A model generated the notes under the pieces. It ran no database searches. It saw nothing but the letters and a program-made list of their open reading frames with translations, and was not told the DNA's origin. Made by a program: the position numbers and the translations under genes. Shown here one piece after another: positions 41,772 to 47,027 of a DNA stretch of 47,027 nucleotides (positions within the stretch are counted from its first letter, which is position 1; every line of letters begins with the position of its first letter). Source of the stretch: a bacterium (GTDB lineage: Bacteria; Spirochaetota; Spirochaetia; JABEVK01). The stretch is from positions 1 to 47,027 of the forward strand of contig JAJXWL010000002.1 of assembly GCA_021781625.1 (NCBI GenBank). The letters run 5' to 3'.

Positions 41772-42554
41772 GTGATCAAAAAACGTCCTCTTTCAGAAAA
41801 CCGTCCCTTAGCCTTAGTCACAGGAGCTTCTTCTGGGATAGGCTCATCGATAGCCCGAGAATTAGCCCTCTATGGAATGGATTTGTTTTTAACCGGACGA
41901 AATGCTTCGCGTCTGGACCAGTTGGCTAACGACTTGAAAGCCCTCGGCGTCAACGTACAAACCCTGGCGCTAGACCTTAACGCGGGGTCGCTTGAGGTCT
42001 TAATGAAACAATTAGAGGGAAAAGACCTGGATGTCGTGGTAAACAACGCCGGCTTTGGCTGGTCGGGGGCGTTTGCCGAAATGCCCGAAGAGCGAGCCCA
42101 GGCCATGCTATCGCTCAATATTGAAGTCTTGACTTTACTCACTCGAAAACTCTTGCCCCAGTTATTAAAAAGAGGCGCAGGCCGTATTTTAAATGTCGCC
42201 AGTACAGCCGCTTTTTCTCCTTGCCCGACCTTAGCTGTTTACGCCGCGACCAAGTCTTATGTCTTGAGTTTTAGTGAAGCCCTTTCCACAGAACTCCATG
42301 GTACCGGGGTCAGTGTAACGGCTCTTTGTCCCGGAGCGACAAAGACTCGTTTTGCCGAAACAGCGTCTATGGATGTGGCCAAATTCTCCCGGTCGGCCAT
42401 GACGGCAGACGAAGTCGCCCGGCAAGGTGTTAAAGCCCTCCTCAAAGGCAAAAGATCCCTCGTGACTGGGGCCCCCAACGCCTTGATGGCTTTCCTGACC
42501 CGCTTGATTCCCCGATCTTTAGCGGCTAATGCGGCAGGAGCCATGCTTCGTTAA
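41772..42554 (+). CDS. Short-chain dehydrogenase/reductase (SDR)
   Basis: The 260-aa protein has ALVTGASSGIGSSIARELAL (NAD(P)-binding), DVVVNNAGFGWSGAF (NNAG), the catalytic Ser in ILNVASTAAFSPCPT and the YAATK motif in LAVYAATKSYVLSFSEAL. The substrate is unknown; 'GFGWSGAF' and 'CPGATKT.F' are typical of DltE/YqjQ-like oxidoreductases. The GTG at 41772 with AAGGAG 7 bases upstream is the likely start; the frame is open upstream to a TTG at 41751 without a site. It overlaps the oxidoreductase by 4 bp at the stop codons. Confidence 0.92.
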   Translation: MIKKRPLSENRPLALVTGASSGIGSSIARELALYGMDLFLTGRNASRLDQLANDLKALGVNVQTLALDLNAGSLEVLMKQLEGKDLDVVVNNAGFGWSGAFAEMPEERAQAMLSLNIEVLTLLTRKLLPQLLKRGAGRILNVASTAAFSPCPTLAVYAATKSYVLSFSEALSTELHGTGVSVTALCPGATKTRFAETASMDVAKFSRSAMTADEVARQGVKALLKGKRSLVTGAPNALMAFLTRLIPRSLAANAAGAMLR

Positions 42555-43579
42555 CTCAGCTTTTGGGCTGTTTTTTCTCCAGCCCGGAACGCACTGGATA
42601 ATCCCCCTGAGTCAAATAATTCTCCTGTCACGGCGACTCGACCAGGGGAGTCCGGCTTCGTTAGGATTAAGGGAAAAAGTTCATTCCCCGGCGCTTGGCG
42701 GGCAAACTTCCACCGGTGGGCAATCAGGTTATCTGGTTGTTTTACCCAGCTTCCCGCCAGCTGGCCAGCGGCTTCGAGGAGTTCTTTGGTCCAATGAGAG
42801 CGATCCTCTTCAAGGTGTGATGCCGACCAAGACGGGCGGGCCTGAATCACGAGGGCTCCACCGCCTGAGAACTGCCGTTTTTTGGTTTCGTTAGACAAAA
42901 GGAGAACTTCACGAGAGGTTTCAGGGTACCAAATATCCCAAGTCAACTCGGGAGCCTGTCGATACCAAGCCAACACGGTTAAACAAGGAAGACTGGAAAA
43001 CTGCCCTAGTAAGGCCAGCTGAGAAGCTAATTGCGGCTCCTCAGCTAAAGAATTCCTCCAAACCTCTTGGGTTTGTTCAGGAGCCAGGGCTAAAACGAGA
43101 TCACGGGCTTGGAAGGTACCTTGATCGGTCGTCAAACTCACTCCCTCGGTGGTCCATGTGAGTTTTTGTGCCAAGATACCGGTTTTTACATTGAGGCTTT
43201 GGGCTAAGAGTTCCGGCCAGTGTCGTAGCCCCGAGACGATGGCACGACGGTATTGCCCAGCTTCAAAGGCTTCAGGCTGACACGGTAACCCGACCCCTTT
43301 GACCTCTTGCGGCCAAGGAAGCAGTTCTTCTTCTCCAACAACCAAGGACAAGTTCTCTAATTCTTTAGCACTCCCATGCCAAAAGACAGGTCCGAAATCC
43401 CACGGTGGCAGACCAGGTTGAACAGGCTTGGAGGCACATCTTCCCCCAACAACCGCCGAGCGCTCCAAAACTAAAACTGAACGCCCCGTGCTTGCCGCCC
43501 TACGGGCACAGGCCAACCCTGACAGACCGGCTCCGACAACTATCAAATCGTGAGTTTTCTGAGTTCTTTGGCTTTCCAT
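42551..43579 (-). CDS. FAD-dependent oxidoreductase (amine-oxidase/renalase-like)
   Basis: The 342-aa product binds FAD through LIVVGAGLSGLACARRAAST near residue 10 and VLVLERSAVVGGRCASKP. The 'GGR(C/M)' and the small size are typical of the renalase-like NAD(P)-binding Rossmann group. PDSPGRVAVTGELFDSGGLS near the C-terminus, followed by SAFRAGEKTAQ, matches the second FAD contact. The substrate is unknown. GGGGGAG lies 7 bases before the ATG at 43579, which was preferred to the longer frame from 43645. Confidence 0.88.
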   Translation of the reverse strand: MESQRTQKTHDLIVVGAGLSGLACARRAASTGRSVLVLERSAVVGGRCASKPVQPGLPPWDFGPVFWHGSAKELENLSLVVGEEELLPWPQEVKGVGLPCQPEAFEAGQYRRAIVSGLRHWPELLAQSLNVKTGILAQKLTWTTEGVSLTTDQGTFQARDLVLALAPEQTQEVWRNSLAEEPQLASQLALLGQFSSLPCLTVLAWYRQAPELTWDIWYPETSREVLLLSNETKKRQFSGGGALVIQARPSWSASHLEEDRSHWTKELLEAAGQLAGSWVKQPDNLIAHRWKFARQAPGNELFPLILTKPDSPGRVAVTGELFDSGGLSSAFRAGEKTAQKLS

Positions 43580-43674
43580 GGCTGACTCCCCCTTTATTAA
43601 AGCAAGTGAAGGATTTTGAAACAAGCGGTTTGAAAGCTCCAGCAATTCGACGTATTTTAGATTAAGGAGAACAT

Positions 43675-44361
43675 ATGGAACCCCGATCCTTACAAGATTT
43701 AGTAGAACTAGACAAAACTCACGAGTGCGAAGGTTTTGGAAAAGATCATATCTGCGTACGCATTGTCGCTGCAGCGCACCTGCCCTCGCGATTTGGAGAT
43801 TTTCAAGTGGTGGGCTTTACCAATAATAAAGATGGTAAAGAACACGCCGCTTTTATTCACGGTGATGTGGTAGGACAAGAAGATGTGCCGATTCGCATGC
43901 ATTCGGAATGTTTAACTGGGGATGCCATCGGTAGCTTACGGTGTGATTGCCGTGATCAATTAGAGGCGGCTCTTCAAGCTATCGGAAAGATGGATCGAGG
44001 AATTTTACTCTACTTGAGGCAAGAAGGACGTGGCATTGGTCTTACCAACAAGATTCGGGCCTACGCCTTGCAAGATCAAGGCTTAGATACCGTTGAAGCC
44101 AACCATGCCCTAGGTTTTGGCGATGACGAACGTGATTACAGCGTTGCGGCTCACATGATTGCCAGCCTCCGGGTTAAATCGGTGGCTTTAATGACCAACA
44201 ACCCCCGTAAAATCGCGGGCTTAGAAAATATGGGAATCAAAGTTTCGCGCAGAATGGCCCATATCATGAAACCCAACGAGTTTAATGCATTCTATTTGCA
44301 AACCAAACAACAGAAATCCGGTCATATGCTTCAAGAACAGGGAGAACACCCCGAAGACTAA
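43675..44361 (+). CDS. ribA: GTP cyclohydrolase II
   Basis: RibA opens GTP to the diaminopyrimidine precursor of riboflavin. The 228-aa protein has the zinc-binding SECLTGDAIGSLRCDCRDQL (three Cys) near residue 78, LLYLRQEGRGIGLTNKIRAY near 115 and RVKSVALMTNNPRKIAGLE near 160. It lacks a DHBP-synthase (RibB) part. A 30-residue N-terminal segment is longer than the E. coli enzyme. AAGGAG lies before the ATG. Its stop shares a base with the next start (TAATG). Confidence 0.97.
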   Translation: MEPRSLQDLVELDKTHECEGFGKDHICVRIVAAAHLPSRFGDFQVVGFTNNKDGKEHAAFIHGDVVGQEDVPIRMHSECLTGDAIGSLRCDCRDQLEAALQAIGKMDRGILLYLRQEGRGIGLTNKIRAYALQDQGLDTVEANHALGFGDDERDYSVAAHMIASLRVKSVALMTNNPRKIAGLENMGIKVSRRMAHIMKPNEFNAFYLQTKQQKSGHMLQEQGEHPED

Positions 44362-44600
44362 TGGAATCCACAGAAGAAGACCTCTTACGTCTAGCCTATG
44401 CCAAAATGCCTTTTGGAAAATATGCTGGACGCTACCTTAGTGACCTTCCTGAAGCTTATGTGCTCTGGTTCAAAGGAAAAGGCTACCCTTCAGGACTTTT
44501 GGGTCAACAGTTAAGAGCTCTCGAAGAAATCAAGACCAATGGACTTGAACACTTACTCGCTGAATTACGAAGACGCTGGCCGAATCCCAATTCTTACTAA
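44361..44600 (+). CDS. DUF3820-family protein (79 aa)
   Basis: The small protein reads AYAKMPFGKYAGRYLSDLPE then AYVLWFKGKGYPSGLLGQQL and EEIKTNGLEHLLAEL, the full pattern of DUF3820 (M.FGKY.GR.L.DLPE.Y..WF...G.P.G.LG). Function is unknown. It is translationally coupled to ribA through TAATG. Confidence 0.93.
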   Translation: MESTEEDLLRLAYAKMPFGKYAGRYLSDLPEAYVLWFKGKGYPSGLLGQQLRALEEIKTNGLEHLLAELRRRWPNPNSY

Positions 44601-44610
44601 TAACAAAAAA

Positions 44611-44641
44611 AAGCACCGCTAGTCAGCGACCAGCGGTGCTT
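44611..44641 (-). terminator. Rho-independent terminator of the GH64 gene
   Basis: AAGCACCGCT (44611-44620) and AGCGGTGCTT (44632-44641) form a perfect 10-bp stem with an 11-base loop. On the minus strand it is followed by a run of T, so it terminates the glucanase gene; there is no T-run on the plus side. Confidence 0.92.
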
Positions 44642-44659
44642 CGTCAAACTAACCTAGAC

Positions 44660-47027
44660 TTACCAACCGACCGAGATGACCAACCCACGGGGGTTGGGGG
44701 TCGTCATGGTGGAACTCTGGGCATTCACGTCGTCATAGCAGAACCCGTAAGCCTTTTGGTTGATGCTATGTTCGTGCCAGAACTGCGCGTAGTAGTCGAA
44801 GGGCGCTGTCTGGTAGTACGCCGACGGAGTATTCAACGCCGAGGCATTGTCCATCACGTGGCGGTGGAAGGCGGCACAAATCTGCGCTTCCAAAACCAAC
44901 TCAATGGTATTGCCGCTGTTGAGCGTCCCCATACCACCCCACACATCATCGCTGGTGGGCTTTTGCACATAGTAGATCGTCGAATCGTTGGGCCGGGTAA
45001 AGGCCATCGAAGTCCCTTGTACGTAGCCGGTGAAGGTACCCTGAGGAACCGTCACAACAAACGGTTGTGTGGTGTACTGCTGCCAAATCTGGTTGATGTA
45101 GTTGTCAAAATACCCGGCATTGGGCTGACCCGTGCGGAACCCGCCGTGCAGAGGAGCGACAATACGGTGGGCCTGAACTAGACCAGCAAACTCGGGGGGA
45201 ACCGAAGCTTCAAACTCGTTGAAGATTTGACTGCGGGTTTCGGTTACACCCACGGTGTCCAATAGAGAGTACGAAGTGCTCGTCCCGGTGTACAACTGCA
45301 CCACCATGGGGATGTCAAATTGGTCGACCTGAGTGGTGTTGGCCCAGATGTTGTTGTTCACAACGGCAAACTCAACCCAGTCAAAGTCATCGTTGATGCT
45401 CGGGTCGGTGGGGTTCTCGATATTGGGGAAGGCGACCCCAACGTTGCCATTGATGTCGGTATTCACCGGGATGTTCAGAGGTTGCCCCATGGCCACGTAC
45501 AAACGAGCCGAGTCCATAAAGGCCGGAACCTGGAAGCCTTGAATGTCGCTCATGCGGTAGAACAGGCCTTGCAGGTTTTGTCCAGCCACCAGAGGGACTA
45601 AGTTGCCGTCCGGTGTCAGGTAACAGAAGTTGTGCGCTGAGTTGCGGGCAATGACCAACAGGTAGATGGCACTGTCCGGCCAAGCACCGTTGGTGTTGTT
45701 CTGGAACTGAATGGTCATCAGGTTGCTACCACTCAAGGGAATCAGCGACACAGGACCAGGGGTTGGGCTAGGTGTAGGCCCACCGATGATCCAATCTGCG
45801 TAGACGGTCATATTGGCGGTCACGACGGTGGAAGCATAGAACGCTGTACCGCCCCCATTGGGTTGGGTATACCAGCCGTTAAAGCTATAACCAGTCTTGG
45901 CAGGAGCCACGGGGAAGTTGGTCAAAGTCCAATTGGGCCCTGAAACCGTGGCACTTGAGACGCTGGCGGGGGTCGTCGCGCCCTGACCATCAAAGGTTAT
46001 GGTATAGGTAGCTTGCGAGCCGTAGGCGAAGGTGGCCCAAGTGGTCGCGTCATTGACGACGCCTTCCGGGACATCGGTAACAACTCCGTTGGTGCTGGCC
46101 AGAACATCCACGCCGACCTTGACCCCCCAAATGTACGAGGGGGCACTAAAGGTGTACGACCAGGTACCGCCCGAGTTGGTCATGGGCTGGGAAGCTAAGG
46201 CCAAGCCGGTACCGTTCCCCAAGGTCAAGTAGAGGTTAGCGCTGGTGATGCTGGAACTGGGGGTGTACGACACGGTGATTTGATTATTGGTCATGTTCGA
46301 CACCACGACGCTTCCGTTGGGACCACTGACGATTGTCCCGCCATTCGGTGCGGGGGTCGGGGAAGGACTTACCGTGGGGCTAGGACTGACGGTAGGACTG
46401 GGACTAACGGTGGGACTAGGTGAAGGTGTGGCGGCGTAAGTGAACGAAGCCCAAGAGGTGACATTCGAGACACTGCCTTGGGGGACGCTGGTTTGTACGC
46501 CGTTGGCCGTTGCTAACACATCGACGTAGATCACAGCCCCAGCGGTAAAGGTCGAGTTATTGACCGTGGCCGACCAAGTGCCAGAACTATTGGTCATAGT
46601 TTGGTTGGCAATCACCAGCCCCGTACCGTTCCCTTGGGACAAGTACAAAGCCGCCGAGCTGATGCTGCTGGTTGGCGTATAGCTAACGGTTACGTTGCCG
46701 CTGGACAAGTTGGTTAAAACTACGGAGCCATTAACTCCAGTTACCGTCAGCCCGCTGGGTGTAGGGCTAGGACTCGGAGACGTCGTCGGTGAGGGGGAAG
46801 GACTCACCGTGGGAGAGGGTGAAGGAGAGGGGGTTGCGGCGTAGGTAAAGGAAGACCAAGAGGTCACATTCGAAACACTACCTTGGGGGACGCTGGTTTG
46901 AACGCCGTTATTGGTAGCCAAAACGTCGACGTAAATCACGGCACCGGCGGTAAACGTCGCATTGTTCACCGTGGCCGACCAAGTACCAGAACTATTGGTC
47001 ATGGCTTGGTTGGCAATCACCAGACCA
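44660..47027 (-). CDS. Secreted modular beta-1,3-glucanase (GH64), 5' end outside the window
   Basis: The open frame runs off the right edge, so signal peptide and start are not visible. Seen in order: one partial and two complete modules of about 110 residues (NGSVVVSNMTNNQITVSYTP), joined by P-S-T-V linkers (46351-46434 and 46757-46842); one InlB_B-type repeat (45785-46010, TGYSFNGWYTQPNGGG); then a GH64 catalytic domain (44663-45755). GH64 enzymes cut beta-1,3-glucan to laminaripentaose. The proposed catalytic pair is Glu in FDWVEFAV (45371-45373) and Asp in TQVDQFDIP (45323-45325), 16 residues apart as in the Streptomyces enzyme. YYAQFWHEHSINQKAYGFCY and DDVNAQSST close the domain. A terminator follows. 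Confidence 0.87.
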   Translation of the reverse strand, partial: GLVIANQAMTNSSGTWSATVNNATFTAGAVIYVDVLATNNGVQTSVPQGSVSNVTSWSSFTYAATPSPSPSPTVSPSPSPTTSPSPSPTPSGLTVTGVNGSVVLTNLSSGNVTVSYTPTSSISSAALYLSQGNGTGLVIANQTMTNSSGTWSATVNNSTFTAGAVIYVDVLATANGVQTSVPQGSVSNVTSWASFTYAATPSPSPTVSPSPTVSPSPTVSPSPTPAPNGGTIVSGPNGSVVVSNMTNNQITVSYTPSSSITSANLYLTLGNGTGLALASQPMTNSGGTWSYTFSAPSYIWGVKVGVDVLASTNGVVTDVPEGVVNDATTWATFAYGSQATYTITFDGQGATTPASVSSATVSGPNWTLTNFPVAPAKTGYSFNGWYTQPNGGGTAFYASTVVTANMTVYADWIIGGPTPSPTPGPVSLIPLSGSNLMTIQFQNNTNGAWPDSAIYLLVIARNSAHNFCYLTPDGNLVPLVAGQNLQGLFYRMSDIQGFQVPAFMDSARLYVAMGQPLNIPVNTDINGNVGVAFPNIENPTDPSINDDFDWVEFAVVNNNIWANTTQVDQFDIPMVVQLYTGTSTSYSLLDTVGVTETRSQIFNEFEASVPPEFAGLVQAHRIVAPLHGGFRTGQPNAGYFDNYINQIWQQYTTQPFVVTVPQGTFTGYVQGTSMAFTRPNDSTIYYVQKPTSDDVWGGMGTLNSGNTIELVLEAQICAAFHRHVMDNASALNTPSAYYQTAPFDYYAQFWHEHSINQKAYGFCYDDVNAQSSTMTTPNPRGLVISVGW
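46018..47027 (-). repeat. Tandem protein modules with Pro/Ser/Thr linkers
   Basis: Module boundaries (gcggcgta at the linker junction) recur at 46431 and 46836, a period of 405 bp; a more divergent copy spans about 46018-46350. The first two copies are nearly identical in long stretches (for example around 46448-46490 and 46853-46895), indicating recent duplication or gene conversion. They probably bind carbohydrate. Confidence 0.85.

Noticed and set aside
1..47027. tRNA or rRNA genes
   Set aside because: No cloverleaf or rRNA-like sequence was seen in the intergenic gaps, though a tRNAscan or Rfam search could not be run.

Overview
The window looks like chromosome of a free-living or host-associated member of the Spirochaetota with mid-range GC. 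The evidence is a type 3 (archaeal/eukaryotic-style) prolyl-tRNA synthetase, many lipoproteins and secreted proteins of spirochaete-like families (a DUF2259-like protein, a FecR-domain protein, a DUF4398-like Ala-rich lipoprotein, a small secreted protein with an MKAF/PRYA/ELAYR pattern), a CHASE2 adenylate cyclase, and a BMP-type nucleoside/purine ABC importer. No tRNA, rRNA, CRISPR array or intact insertion sequence was seen. This assignment is an inference from protein families; no database was searched.

Layout. 1-290: end of an Rpn-type (PD-(D/E)XK) transposase remnant beside a 22-bp tandem repeat. 291-4217: outer-membrane-like protein, lipoprotein, proS and a secreted protein, all on the minus strand. 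4281-5784: membrane protein and a polyprenol/dolichol-kinase-like enzyme, convergent. 6042-9141: a tightly overlapped operon in which an ion permease is bracketed by two EIIA-CBS proteins. 9097-12560: trmB, a CoA-disulfide-reductase-like flavoprotein with rhodanese, a free rhodanese, and a histidine-kinase-like protein whose phosphoacceptor His is replaced by Asn. 12808-15430: abundant-type lipoprotein, uppP, apbE. 15530-19538: four-gene envelope operon (secreted protein, barrel, FecR protein, lipoprotein). 19629-24557: small protein, barrel, adenylate cyclase and LysR regulator, the last two with overlapping stop and start codons. 24649-26660: leuCD. 26738-29701: hybrid histidine kinase. 29789-30602: probable preQ1-I riboswitch and queuosine-precursor transporter. 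30599-33780: flavodiiron protein and a coiled-coil SF1-helicase-like ATPase. 33777-39576: LacI regulator, ABC importer (ATPase plus two permeases) and its BMP binding protein. 39614-44600: exoIII, HD hydrolase, nucleoside/guanine deaminase-like enzyme, SDR, FAD oxidoreductase, ribA, DUF3820 protein. 44660-47027: a modular secreted GH64 beta-1,3-glucanase, cut by the window edge.

Genes working together. The BMP importer, LacI regulator and nearby deaminase suggest uptake and salvage of purines. The riboswitch ties the YhhQ-type transporter to queuosine supply. The EIIA-CBS/permease/EIIA-CBS operon looks like an ion or anion transporter controlled by phosphorylation and adenine-nucleotide sensing, and is the best candidate for an undescribed system here.

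Two genome-scale features recur. First, eight genes without a clear Shine-Dalgarno site have a -10-like element 6-8 bases before the start codon, most with a -35-like element at 17-18 bp spacing, pointing to leaderless transcripts. Second, of the 11 convergent gene junctions, five overlap at their stop codons and three more are separated by only 4-16 bp, so there is no room for terminators. Only three strong U-tract terminators were found. All coordinates and starts were read by eye; where a start differs from the longest reading frame, the reason is given.
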